Source: Bacteroidaceae bacterium | GTDB lineage: Bacteria; Bacteroidota; Bacteroidia; Bacteroidales; Bacteroidaceae | Direction: 5' to 3' | Length of the DNA stretch: 38,464 nt | NCBI GenBank assembly: GCA_017466065.1 | Contig: JAFTUV010000001.1 | Coordinates: 1-38,464 of the forward strand | In this document: piece by piece, positions 26,419-34,138 of the stretch | Numbering within the stretch: position 1 is the first letter of the stretch | Layout: the number at the start of each line of letters is the position of its first letter | Notes under the pieces: model-generated | What the model was told of the DNA's origin: nothing | Seen by the model: the letters and a program-made list of their open reading frames with translations, nothing else | The model's database searches: none | Made by a program: the position numbers and the translations under genes

Positions 26419-26993
26419 ACAACACCGAAACGCACCCTTGGGAGCCATTCATTCCCCACAATGCCCGAATAATGTTTCTCGGCAGCTTCCCTCCACCCCG
26501 CCGACGCTGGTCGATGGAGTTCTATTATCCTAACATCACAAACGACTTCTGGAAAATCGCAGGGTGGCTCTTTTTCGGCAAAAAGGACCATTTTATCGAG
26601 GAAAATGGCAAAAAATTCAAGGAGAATGAGATTAAAGCCTTTCTCAACGAAAAAGGGATTGCACTATATGATGCTGCCCACATTGTCAGACGATTACAAG
26701 AGAATGCATCGGACAAATTTCTCGAAGTAATTGCCCCCACCGACATTATATCCCTTCTGCACCACGCGCCCTCCTGCCGGGCAATAGTGACCACCGGGCA
26801 GAAAGCTACCGACATTATCACCGAAATATTCGGGTGCGATGCACCCTCCATAGGTTCAAGGAGAGAAATTACCGTCGAGGGACGATGCATAAACTTTTGG
26901 AGAATGCCATCCACCTCCCGCGCCCACCCTCTTGCAGTGGAGAAGAAGGCCGAATTCTATCGCACACTGCTGCAAGAAGAGGGTATTTTGTAA
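26415..26993 (+). CDS. Uracil-DNA-glycosylase superfamily protein
   Basis: This 192-residue protein has the layout of the UDG/Mug fold: an N-terminal strand and loop IMFLGSFPPPRRRW (equivalent to motif 1), FYYPNITNDFWKI, a central IVTTGQKATDII strand, and a C-terminal loop RMPSTSRAHP (equivalent to motif 2). Such enzymes remove uracil or mismatched thymine from DNA. The classical catalytic Asp or Asn in motif 1 is not obvious, so activity is uncertain. Its start overlaps the DUF2156 stop by 4 nt, so the two proteins are probably produced together, although no functional link is known to me. Confidence 0.75.
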   Translation: MNNTETHPWEPFIPHNARIMFLGSFPPPRRRWSMEFYYPNITNDFWKIAGWLFFGKKDHFIEENGKKFKENEIKAFLNEKGIALYDAAHIVRRLQENASDKFLEVIAPTDIISLLHHAPSCRAIVTTGQKATDIITEIFGCDAPSIGSRREITVEGRCINFWRMPSTSRAHPLAVEKKAEFYRTLLQEEGIL

Positions 26994-27054
26994 CATTTTC
27001 CGCAATTTGTCATAAAACTTTCCAAAACCAATAGTATCATTACAAAAATTTATC

Positions 27055-27062
27055 TATTTTTG
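27055..27062 (+). promoter_or_regulatory. Promoter -7 element of the leucine-rich-repeat gene
   Basis: TATTTTTG matches TAnnTTTG and sits 43 bp before the ATG, giving a leader of about 37 nt. A clear -33 TTTG is not seen. Confidence 0.55.
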
Positions 27063-27105
27063 TACATCATCCGGTAACGCAAATTCACACAAAGCTACTC
27101 TTCTT

Positions 27106-28683
27106 ATGGCATTATTCCGCATAAAACAATTCTGTTTCAGATGGTTCCTCACGGTACTTTTTATGCTGTGCGGCTTCACTGCAAGCATCGCCTACGATTT
27201 TAAGAGCGGCAACATATACTACAACATCCTCTCTGCAACCGAAAAGACAGCCGAGGTTACCCACGGAGAGTTCAGCCACAAATACAGTGGCGAAATAATC
27301 ATCCCCGAGGAGGCCGAATTTGAAGGAACAATCTATAAAGTGGCAAGCATAAGACCGGAGGCTTTCTGGGGGTGCACGGAACTCACAGGCATCACTATCC
27401 CCACAAGCATCACCGGAATAGAGGACTACACATTCTACCGGTGTACAGGGCTCGAAAAAGCCACACTCCCCGGCAGCCTCACCGGCATTGGCAACTACAC
27501 CTTCTTCGGCTGCACCAAGCTCGACAATGTAGTAATACCCGACAATGTAACCGCTGTTGGCAACTGCACCTTTGCCGAGTGTACAGGACTAAAAAGCATC
27601 ACTATGGGAAAGAATACAAAAACCATAGGAGAGGGAGCATTCAGATTGTGTACCGCCCTTGCCCAGATAACAATTCCCCAAAGTGTAACCGCCATAGGCA
27701 ATGGTGCATTCGAATTCTGCACAAAATTGGGAAAAACAGCCATAAGCGGTAATAACCTAACAATCATAGGCGATTATGCTTTTCAAGGATGCAACCTCCT
27801 CACCGACATTACCATCCCCGGCAGTGTTACAGAAATCGGAGCATCGGCATTCGACGGATGCATAAGCCTTGCGAGCCTCACCATTCCAAGCAGTGTGACT
27901 GAGATTGGAACATCGGCATTCGACGGATGTTACGGGCTCACAAACATCACGGTAGAGAGCGGCAACTATTCATACGACAGCCGCGGGAACAGCAAAGCCA
28001 TCATTGAGAGTGCGACCGACAAACTCATACGCGGATGCAACAATACGGTTATTCCCAACGACATCAGCCACATTGGCGAATGGGCATTCTACAACTGCAC
28101 TGAACGCACCGGCATTACCATTCCCGGCAGTGTGACCACCATCGACAATTGGGCGTTCTACAACTGCACAGGGCTCACAAGCGTCAACATTCCGGGCAGT
28201 GTTACCGAGATTGGCGATTACACCTTCTTTGGCTGCACAGGATTAACCAAGATTGCAATACCAAAAAGCGTAACGACAATAGGCGACGGTGCCTTCTACA
28301 AGTGCAACAGCCTTACAAGCATCTACTCGCCAAGCAAAATACCGGCAACCGTCGGTTACTACACATTCGACAGCCTCTACACCGCCACCACCCTCTATGT
28401 TCCCATCGGAGCAAAAGCCACCTATCGGGCAGCACCCTATTGGAGTGAATTTGCCAACATTGTCGAGGCAAAGTTTTACATAAAGGGCGATGTAAACGAC
28501 GATGGCGAGGTTAACGTTGCCGACATTACATCCTTAATCAATATTATTGTTTACAACGCGCCGGTGGTTGATGCAGCCGACCTTAACAAGGACGGTGAAG
28601 TAAACGTTGCCGATGTTACATCGGTAATAAATATAATTATGGGTGTCCAAGAGATTGAGTGGGAGGTGAGAATTTTCGAGTAA
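27106..28683 (+). CDS. Secreted BspA-like leucine-rich-repeat protein with C-terminal dockerin
   Basis: A signal peptide (FRWFLTVLFMLCGFTASIA) precedes about a dozen BspA/LRR_5 repeats of 23 residues (about 65-440; consensus like GLTSVNIPGSVTEIGDYTFF), a fold linked in relatives to adhesion. An irregular insert (NYSYDSRGNSKAIIE) interrupts them, as in other BspA proteins. Residues about 458-512 form a type I dockerin with two calcium loops, DVNDDGEVNVADITSLINII and DLNKDGEVNVADVTSVINII. A 13-residue tail follows with no sorting signal. No cohesin protein is in the window. Two repeats share an identical 19-bp DNA stretch with a 69-bp period, suggesting recent duplication. Confidence 0.9.
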   Translation: MALFRIKQFCFRWFLTVLFMLCGFTASIAYDFKSGNIYYNILSATEKTAEVTHGEFSHKYSGEIIIPEEAEFEGTIYKVASIRPEAFWGCTELTGITIPTSITGIEDYTFYRCTGLEKATLPGSLTGIGNYTFFGCTKLDNVVIPDNVTAVGNCTFAECTGLKSITMGKNTKTIGEGAFRLCTALAQITIPQSVTAIGNGAFEFCTKLGKTAISGNNLTIIGDYAFQGCNLLTDITIPGSVTEIGASAFDGCISLASLTIPSSVTEIGTSAFDGCYGLTNITVESGNYSYDSRGNSKAIIESATDKLIRGCNNTVIPNDISHIGEWAFYNCTERTGITIPGSVTTIDNWAFYNCTGLTSVNIPGSVTEIGDYTFFGCTGLTKIAIPKSVTTIGDGAFYKCNSLTSIYSPSKIPATVGYYTFDSLYTATTLYVPIGAKATYRAAPYWSEFANIVEAKFYIKGDVNDDGEVNVADITSLINIIVYNAPVVDAADLNKDGEVNVADVTSVINIIMGVQEIEWEVRIFE

Positions 28684-28766
28684 CGCCGCCCCGTTTACAG
28701 CAATTATCCCCGGCAATACCAAACAACACAAAAAGTGTGCCGACGGCACAAAAAAGCCGATAATTC

Positions 28767-28797
28767 TTTCAAATATCCGAAAAATCACATATATTTG
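28767..28797 (+). promoter_or_regulatory. Promoter of the zapB-like / zapA / rny cluster
   Basis: The -7 element TATATTTG (28790-28797) is an exact match. TTTC (28767-28770) lies 19 bp upstream as a near-consensus -33 box. The start would be near 28804, 43 nt before the ATG at 28847. Confidence 0.65.
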
Positions 28798-28846
28798 CAG
28801 TAGTTGCGGAAAACATTTGCATCCGCGACAAAAAGATTGTCATATT

Positions 28847-29140
28847 ATGACCGAGAACGATAATATTGCATTGACACATTTCGAAGAGAAACTGCGCCTG
28901 CTATTATACAAATACAAGCAGACGAAAGAGCAGAATAGCGAATTGTTGCGTTTGCTCCAAGAAAAAGAGAACTCTTTGCAAGAGATACAAATGCGATGTA
29001 AAGCTCTCGAAAGCAACTACAACAATCTTAAACAAGCCAAAGTAATAAGCATCAGCGATGCCGAAGTGGGGCAGACGAAAGAGCTTTTATCGAGGCTTGT
29101 GCGTGAAATCGACCAATGCATTGAGTCACTAAAAAAGTAA
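28847..29140 (+). CDS. Small coiled-coil protein, ZapB-like
   Basis: This is a 97-residue protein that is almost entirely heptad-patterned coiled coil (HFEEKLRLLLYKYKQTKEQN through ALESNYNNLKQ). Its place immediately before zapA (3 bp gap) suggests a divisome partner like ZapB, which in proteobacteria bridges ZapA-bound FtsZ. Similarity is by form and context, not by a diagnostic motif. I prefer the ATG at 28847; an in-frame TTG at 28817 would add ten residues but sits close to the predicted transcript start. Confidence 0.72.
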   Translation: MTENDNIALTHFEEKLRLLLYKYKQTKEQNSELLRLLQEKENSLQEIQMRCKALESNYNNLKQAKVISISDAEVGQTKELLSRLVREIDQCIESLKK

Positions 29141-29143
29141 ACG

Positions 29144-29452
29144 ATGAAGACCAAGCAAACGGAAGATAGAGAATTGGGTATCAATCTTGTGATTGACGGA
29201 ATATCATTCCCGCTTACCATAAAAGCAAGCGAGGAACCTTATTACCGCCAAGCAGCACGCTTGACAAACGAAAAGCTAATAATATATAAACAACTCTTTT
29301 CGGGCGAGGGAGGAGTGAGAGTGCACGCAATGGCAGCTCTCGACATAGCCCTCGAACTTGTAAAGCAGGCCGACAATGTGGGCTCGGCCAATATTATGAG
29401 CAAGGTAAACGAGCTATCGCGCCTGATAGACAACACCATCGCACAGGAGTAA
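29144..29452 (+). CDS. zapA: Cell division protein ZapA
   Basis: ZapA crosslinks FtsZ protofilaments and stabilises the Z ring. The 102-residue product shows the family pattern: an N-terminal beta segment GINLVIDGISFPLTIKASEE, then YYRQAARLTNEKL, and a C-terminal coiled-coil helix containing VHAMAALDIALELVKQ. Length is typical. It lies 3 bp after the ZapB-like gene and 117 bp before rny, with a probable small RNA in that gap. Confidence 0.88.
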   Translation: MKTKQTEDRELGINLVIDGISFPLTIKASEEPYYRQAARLTNEKLIIYKQLFSGEGGVRVHAMAALDIALELVKQADNVGSANIMSKVNELSRLIDNTIAQE

Positions 29453-29464
29453 CCCCCCAATTTT

Positions 29465-29545
29465 CACAAGCGACTTCACGCATTCTCATATTCTTTGCCC
29501 CGCGGCACACAGCTTCGGTTAGGGAATATGCGGTGCGTTTTATTA
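29465..29545 (+). ncRNA. ssrS: Candidate small RNA between zapA and rny (possibly 6S RNA)
   Basis: The spacer holds a GC-rich, conserved-looking segment unlike a normal leader. CATATTC (29487-29493) pairs with GAATATG (29524-29530), and CGCA (29479-29482) pairs with TGCG (29534-29537) across a small internal loop. The enclosed ~30 nt contain a C(UUCG)G element, and TTTTATTATA follows. In several bacteria the 6S gene lies next to zapA, and the strand ATATTCTTTGC resembles the TAnnTTTGC promoter element that a 6S RNA might mimic. The identity is inference, and the ends are approximate. It could instead be a structured rny leader. Confidence 0.5.
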
Positions 29546-29569
29546 TATATTTTAAAAACTTGTAACACT

Positions 29570-31114
29570 ATGCTTACACCTACATCATTAATCATTGGAG
29601 CAGTTGCAGGAGCCTTCATAGGCTGCATCGCCCAATACGTTATAATCAAGTTCGGCCTAAAATCGAAATACAAGCGCATTATCGACGAGGCGCACAAAGA
29701 GGCCGAAGTAATAAAGAAAAACAAGCTGCTCGAAGTTAAGGAGAAGTTCCTCAACAAAAAAGCCGAGCTTGAAAAGGAAATTTCGCAGCGCAACAACAAA
29801 ATTCAGCAAGCGGAACACCACCTTAAACAACGTGAGATACAGATGAACCAGCGCAACGAGGACTTGCAGCGTCGCAAGAACGAGATTGAAAATCTCAAAG
29901 AGAACCTCGATGCACAGAAAGGCCTTCTCGAACGCAAGCAGGAGGAGCTCGACAAACTGCACCAGCAGGAGCGCGAAAAGCTCGAAGCAATAAGCGGTCT
30001 TTCGGCCGAGGATGCAAAGGAACGCCTTGTGGAGTCGCTCAAAGAGGAGGCAAAGACACAGGCAGCGTCGTACATAAACGATATTATCGACGATGCAAAA
30101 ATGACAGCCGGCAAGGAGGCCAAAAAGATTGTGATACAGACAATACAGCGTGTCGCCACCGAAACAGCCATAGAAAACTCGGTTACCGTGTTCCACATAG
30201 ACAACGACGAAATGAAAGGCCGCATCATCGGCCGCGAAGGACGCAACATACGCGCACTCGAAGCTGCAACAGGCGTTGAAATTGTCGTTGACGACACACC
30301 CGAGGCTATCGTATTGAGCGCATTCGACCCTGTGCGTCGCGAAATTGCCCGCCTTGCACTGCACCAGCTTGTAGCCGACGGCCGCATACACCCCGCACGC
30401 ATCGAGGAGGTAGTGGCAAAAGTGAAGAAGCAGATTGAGGAGGAGATTATCGAAACAGGCAAGCGCACCACCATCGACCTTGGCATACACGGCCTGCACC
30501 CCGAACTTATACGCATAATAGGAAAGATGAAATACCGTTCATCGTACGGGCAGAACCTCTTGCAGCACGCACGCGAAACAGCCAATCTGTGTGCGGTTAT
30601 GGCAGCCGAGCTTGGCCTCAATCCCAAGAAAGCGAAACGCGCCGGATTGTTGCACGATATTGGCAAGGTACCCGACGAGGAGACCGAATTGCCACACGCT
30701 GAGTATGGAATGAAGATTGCCGAAAAGTACAAGGAGAAACCCGATATTTGCAACGCCATAGGTGCTCACCACGACGAAGTGGAGATGACCAGCCTCATAG
30801 CCCCCATAGTTCAGGTGTGCGATGCTATTTCGGGAGCACGCCCCGGTGCACGCCGCGAGATTGTGGAGGCCTATATAAAGCGTTTGCACGACCTTGAACA
30901 ACTTGCAATGTCCTATCCCGGCGTTACAAAAACCTACGCTATTCAGGCCGGTCGTGAACTGCGCGTAATTGTAGGTGCCGACAAGATTGACGACAAGCAG
31001 ACCGAACTTCTCTCGGGAGAGATTGCAAAGAAAATTCAAGATGAAATGACCTATCCCGGACAGGTGAAGATTACCGTGATACGCGAAACACGCGCCGTTA
31101 ACTACGCACGATAA
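29570..31114 (+). CDS. rny: Ribonuclease Y
   Basis: This membrane-anchored endoribonuclease initiates mRNA decay. From the ATG at 29570 the product has 514 residues, the normal length: an N-terminal transmembrane helix (about 5-27, [19 protein letters not shown]), a long charged coiled coil (about 30-190), a KH RNA-binding domain (about 205-270, [15 protein letters not shown] near 216) and an HD metallohydrolase domain with catalytic H362-D363 in LLHDIGK. An in-frame upstream start at 29495 would begin inside the small RNA candidate and add 25 non-conserved residues, so I reject it. Confidence 0.97.
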   Translation: MLTPTSLIIGAVAGAFIGCIAQYVIIKFGLKSKYKRIIDEAHKEAEVIKKNKLLEVKEKFLNKKAELEKEISQRNNKIQQAEHHLKQREIQMNQRNEDLQRRKNEIENLKENLDAQKGLLERKQEELDKLHQQEREKLEAISGLSAEDAKERLVESLKEEAKTQAASYINDIIDDAKMTAGKEAKKIVIQTIQRVATETAIENSVTVFHIDNDEMKGRIIGREGRNIRALEAATGVEIVVDDTPEAIVLSAFDPVRREIARLALHQLVADGRIHPARIEEVVAKVKKQIEEEIIETGKRTTIDLGIHGLHPELIRIIGKMKYRSSYGQNLLQHARETANLCAVMAAELGLNPKKAKRAGLLHDIGKVPDEETELPHAEYGMKIAEKYKEKPDICNAIGAHHDEVEMTSLIAPIVQVCDAISGARPGARREIVEAYIKRLHDLEQLAMSYPGVTKTYAIQAGRELRVIVGADKIDDKQTELLSGEIAKKIQDEMTYPGQVKITVIRETRAVNYAR

Positions 31115-31221
31115 AACCATATAAAAAGTAAAAAGAATCAATAATGACATTGCCTATGAGTAAATAAACATATATAATATACATACTATAATTAGGAAAA
31201 AGCGTTTTTAGCTTATTATTT

Positions 31222-31371
31222 CTCTTGCGAAAGTTTGGCGACTTATAAACAACCTGAAATAATAACTATAAATGCCTGCGTGTGTGCGTGGGCTTTTAAG
31301 TTATTCGCAGGTTAGGGTTACGCCAAACACCCCGCAAGAGCGAAGAACATAAAAGTTCCGCGCTTTTTTTG
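31222..31371 (+). ncRNA. Structured RNA candidate: long rod-like hairpin followed by a terminator
   Basis: Nested perfect stems build a rod: CTCTTGCG 31222-31229 / 31333-31340, TTTGGCG 31234-31240 / 31321-31327, AACCTG 31251-31256 / 31308-31313, AATAACT 31261-31267 / 31299-31305, TAAA 31269-31272 / 31295-31298 and GCC 31274-31276 / 31291-31293. The bubbles between them are asymmetric. A separate hairpin (GAAC 31345-31348 / GTTC 31355-31358 with GCG/CGC below) and seven Ts (31364-31370) end it. This looks like an independent small RNA gene of about 150 nt. A 6S-like RNA or a dispersed repeat are alternatives. I see no exact promoter. Confidence 0.6.
31340..31371 (+). terminator. Rho-independent terminator of the structured RNA
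   Basis: GCG plus GAAC (31340-31348) pairs with GTTC plus CGC (31355-31361) around the loop ATAAAA, with a two-A bulge, and is followed by CGC and seven Ts. It could also end rny read-through transcripts. Confidence 0.75.
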
Positions 31372-31459
31372 TATGTATTAGTCACCATCGTCGTGACAAG
31401 AACTTGAAACAGTAATCCTAAATACAACAAGAGTAATAAAACAAACACTTAAAAACATT

Positions 31460-32065
31460 ATGAGAAAGATTATAGCAATATGTGCAATAAGCGCTCTAAC
31501 AATATCAGCCTTTGCACAAGAGAATAATAGCGAAACAACAAGCAACGGGTTCAAAGATATCACAAACGGTACAGAATTTTCTTTAATGTATTCACCCGAA
31601 ATAGAAACATATGGTATTAATATGTCTTCCGCTATTAACAAAATACTTTATGCAGAATGGGGTCTTTTATCAAATCTAAAATCTGCAAAAAAAGGAAGCA
31701 CCTATTTAGGTTATATGGGAGTGGGAATACACCAAGGTTTTATTCTTGGGAATTCATTTATGATGAATTTTTCATTGGCACCATATATAGGATATAGCAG
31801 ATACTCATACGAAACCACAGAAATGAGACCTGTGATATCCAGTTTGCCATCATCATATGGTAATTATTATGGGATAAAGCCATTCACAACCACAAAAGAT
31901 GAGAACGAATTCACATACGGTGCCACCGCCGATATTAATTTTGGTTTCAAAGTCTACAAAGAATATGGCATAAGTTTCGGATACAAAATATTCGCCGGTG
32001 AATTCAAAACAAAGAATATGTTTAAAAGCGGTTTTATAAAAGTTGGTTTATGCGGCTATTTTTAA
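31460..32065 (+). CDS. Small secreted beta-barrel protein of unknown function
   Basis: A signal peptide (KIIAICAISALTISAFA, cut before Q) is followed by about 180 residues of alternating aromatic and glycine-rich strands (YLGYMGVGIHQGFILGNSFM, GISFGYKIFAG). It ends in GLCGYF, an aromatic terminus typical of outer-membrane barrels. I do not recognise the family. The gene is visibly more AT-rich than its neighbours and uses AAT, ATA and TTA freely, which hints at accessory origin. It stands alone between the structured RNA and a terminator, and no promoter element of the usual type is visible. Confidence 0.75.
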   Translation: MRKIIAICAISALTISAFAQENNSETTSNGFKDITNGTEFSLMYSPEIETYGINMSSAINKILYAEWGLLSNLKSAKKGSTYLGYMGVGIHQGFILGNSFMMNFSLAPYIGYSRYSYETTEMRPVISSLPSSYGNYYGIKPFTTTKDENEFTYGATADINFGFKVYKEYGISFGYKIFAGEFKTKNMFKSGFIKVGLCGYF

Positions 32066-32074
32066 AACATAAAT

Positions 32075-32104
32075 TAAAGAGCGGAGAAATCCGCTCTTTA
32101 TGCA
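32075..32104. terminator. Terminator shared by the barrel gene and ccsA
   Basis: An 11-bp perfect stem (32075-32085 with 32090-32100, TAAAGAGCGGA / TCCGCTCTTTA) has a GAAA tetraloop. It follows the plus-strand barrel gene by 9 bp and overlaps the stop codon of the convergent ccsA gene (32098-32100). T-rich ends are present on both strands. Confidence 0.8.
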
Positions 32105-33510
32105 TAGCTATGCAACCCTCCAAGCAAATAGTTCACCCCGAAGAAGGTAAAAAGCATCACAAGGAAAGCCACCAGACAAAAACAGTGGAACACCAACGGG
32201 CGTGCCATAAAAGGCAGGGAGCGAGTGTGAAAGCCAAAAGAGCATACTAAAAGAGTAATCAACGCCCACACCTCTTTGGGGTCCCATCCCCAATAACGCC
32301 CCCACGCAATATCGGCCCAAGCAGCCCCCAAGAATATACCGGCGACAAGTAGCCACACAGCATAATAGAGCATCACACGCCCCGAAAGGGCAGTATTCTC
32401 CAAACGCTCGCGGTTACCTTTCAGCCAATAGACGATGAGCGAAACAAGAGCATTCACAGTCAAAAGCCCTATAAACAGATAAGAGGTTACGATGGTTACA
32501 ACGTGCAGAGGCAACAGCGGAGTGCGCAACACAGGCAACACCCACCCCGACGAGGCTACACCGCTCGACCGCGACACTGCGGCACACATAACCGCATAGC
32601 AAAAAACACCCATTGCCAGACTGCGATTTTTGCGAAGAAAGACCACCGATAAAAAGGCGCACCACGCAATAAACATCAAGACCTCGGCACCGGTGGACAC
32701 GGGGAAAACACCGGTATCTGCCCAACGGCGAATGCCAAAATAGGTAATTACAACAAACAGAAACAATGAAATAAAAATCAGCTTCGACAAGCGATGGGAA
32801 GAGATACCCACACGCGGATAGCCCGTTGCATATAACAACTTTGTCAAAGCTGCCTTCTGTGTGTTACGCGCTACAAGAACAAAAAGAAACCCAAGCACCG
32901 TGAGCAGATAGCCTGTATAGGTAATTGCAGTACCCCACGGGTCGTAACTCACAAGCAGCGTTACCGAGCCGTCGACTACCTGTGACAGGCAGAAATGATA
33001 CCCCTCCCTGTCGTACACCTTATTCATCGAGAGCACCGCAGCCTCACTCTCGCCCGCAGCAGATTGCACGGATAGTTCGGCAACATAATCGAGTGGCGAC
33101 ACGCCGTCATCGCCAAGCTCCACCCTGCTCCCCTGCAAAGTAATCCTGAACGGGAATTTTGCAAGCGAGCCATCGCTCTTCATAAACATACTCGCCGGCG
33201 CCGCTCCCTCACAAAGGGCGAGAGAACCCCGCTCGGCCGTCATATATGTGACAAACGCACCAACAAGCACCACAGCAAGTGCCAGATGCAGAAAGAGCGT
33301 GGCAGCCACACGCTTCACAGGGGTTGAAAAAATATAAAGAAGGGAAAATAGGAAAACCGCGCACCACAAAGCCACAAAAAAAGGCGACGAGTAGATATTC
33401 TCCTGCGCAACGACCGAGCCGTTTACAGCGACTATCACCGTAGAAACAACAAGCACCAGCACAAGCAGTGCCACCGTGCCGAAAGAGAGATATTTTAACA
33501 CCCTATTCAT
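32098..33510 (-). CDS. ccsA: Cytochrome c biogenesis protein, ResB-CcsA fusion
   Basis: This protein acts in system II cytochrome c maturation, moving heme across the inner membrane and presenting it for attachment. The N-terminal ~230 residues are ResB/Ccs1-like: three membrane helices and a periplasmic domain flanked by another helix. The C-terminal ~220 residues are CcsA-like, with the tryptophan-rich heme-binding signature WGRYWGWDPKEVWAL and several conserved histidines. The length of 470 residues fits the compact fused form. In relatives it often neighbours nrfHA (cytochrome c nitrite reductase), which is absent here. It starts one nucleotide after the mntP stop. Confidence 0.88.
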   Translation of the reverse strand: MNRVLKYLSFGTVALLVLVLVVSTVIVAVNGSVVAQENIYSSPFFVALWCAVFLFSLLYIFSTPVKRVAATLFLHLALAVVLVGAFVTYMTAERGSLALCEGAAPASMFMKSDGSLAKFPFRITLQGSRVELGDDGVSPLDYVAELSVQSAAGESEAAVLSMNKVYDREGYHFCLSQVVDGSVTLLVSYDPWGTAITYTGYLLTVLGFLFVLVARNTQKAALTKLLYATGYPRVGISSHRLSKLIFISLFLFVVITYFGIRRWADTGVFPVSTGAEVLMFIAWCAFLSVVFLRKNRSLAMGVFCYAVMCAAVSRSSGVASSGWVLPVLRTPLLPLHVVTIVTSYLFIGLLTVNALVSLIVYWLKGNRERLENTALSGRVMLYYAVWLLVAGIFLGAAWADIAWGRYWGWDPKEVWALITLLVCSFGFHTRSLPFMARPLVFHCFCLVAFLVMLFTFFGVNYLLGGLHSYA

Positions 33511-33511
33511 T

Positions 33512-34099
33512 TTATGCCGACAAATGCTCTAACAGCACCTTAACACCTATAATAATGAGGATAATGCCACCCCACAGCTCGGCACGCAAGCGTTTCGCAA
33601 TACCCTTTCCACAATATATTCCAAGAAAAAGCCCCATCAGCGACATTGCAAAAGAGACAATGCCGATAGCCACCAACGGATAGAGAAGATTGCTCAAAGC
33701 CGTTATACCCATACAGGAGAAAGAAACACCAACCGCCAACGCATCTATGCTTGTGGCTATGGCAAGCGTGAATATCACACGCAACTTGCGCGGATTAAAG
33801 GCCTTCTCCTCCTCCTTTTTGTAGGAGTCTATTATCATTCTCACGCCAAGGAAAGCCAATATGAGGAAGGCTATCCAATGGTCGAAACGCGCTATAAGAT
33901 GGTGGAAAGAGCCGGTTGCCACCCACCCTACCAGCGGATTGAATGCCTGAAAAAAACCAAACAGGAAGGCCATTGCAAGCATTGGTTTCCAGCGCACACG
34001 ACGATATATTATACCGCTTGCTATTGAAACTGCGAAGCAGTCCATTGCAAGAGCCACTGCCAAGAACCATATATAAAAGTGTGTCATAGATTGTAACAT
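33512..34099 (-). CDS. mntP: Manganese efflux pump MntP
   Basis: This is an inner-membrane Mn2+ exporter of the MntP family, with 195 residues and six hydrophobic helices. Family-defining acidic residues occur in the paired motifs LAMDCFAVSIASG and TSIDALAVGVSFS, and a GGIILIIIGVK segment lies near the end. The first ATG (34099) is only 8 bp from the promoter element; the in-frame ATG four codons later (34087, MTHFYIW) would leave a more normal leader and may be the real start. It is followed after one nucleotide by ccsA, so both are surely co-transcribed. A palindrome overlaps its promoter. Confidence 0.9.
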   Translation of the reverse strand: MLQSMTHFYIWFLAVALAMDCFAVSIASGIIYRRVRWKPMLAMAFLFGFFQAFNPLVGWVATGSFHHLIARFDHWIAFLILAFLGVRMIIDSYKKEEEKAFNPRKLRVIFTLAIATSIDALAVGVSFSCMGITALSNLLYPLVAIGIVSFAMSLMGLFLGIYCGKGIAKRLRAELWGGIILIIIGVKVLLEHLSA

Positions 34100-34107
34100 T
34101 ATTTCCG

Positions 34108-34115
34108 CAAAAGTA
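34108..34115 (-). promoter_or_regulatory. Promoter -7 element of mntP-ccsA
   Basis: The minus strand reads TACTTTTG, an exact TAnnTTTG match. The predicted start (about 34101) practically touches the annotated ATG at 34099, which supports use of the downstream ATG at 34087. Confidence 0.55.
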
Positions 34116-34121
34116 GTCCAT

Positions 34122-34138
34122 TTGCATTATATATGCAA
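34122..34138. promoter_or_regulatory. Palindrome overlapping the mntP promoter
   Basis: TTGCAT (34122-34127) and ATGCAA (34133-34138) are perfect inverted repeats around TATAT. The site lies 6 bp upstream of the mntP -7 element, between the -7 and -33 regions, where a repressor or metal sensor could bind. The regulator is not identifiable from the window. Confidence 0.45.

Larger units (their letters stand above)
31115..31459 (+). other. Intergenic region after rny
   Basis: This 345-bp region begins with about 85 bp of AT-rich sequence without features, followed by the structured RNA candidate and terminator (31222-31371). An 89-bp segment then precedes the next gene. That last segment has a small inverted repeat GTCAC-CATCGTC-GTGAC (31381-31397) but no recognisable promoter. 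Confidence 0.6.

Noticed and set aside
27372..28448. Leucine-rich-repeat DNA as a possible CRISPR or tandem-repeat array
   Set aside because: The periodicity is the 69-bp coding repeat of a BspA protein, with degenerate units and an open reading frame throughout.
28736..28750. Hairpin TGTGCC-GAC-GGCACA after the leucine-rich-repeat gene
   Set aside because: On the plus strand it is followed by As rather than Ts, so it is not a plausible terminator for that gene, and no minus-strand gene needs one.
29495..29569. Upstream start for RNase Y
   Set aside because: It begins inside the structured small RNA region and adds residues before the membrane anchor that RNase Y proteins lack.
32108..32356. 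Small minus-strand frames inside ccsA
   Set aside because: They are out-of-frame shadows of the ResB-CcsA fusion, whose own frame carries the diagnostic WGRYWGWDPKE motif.
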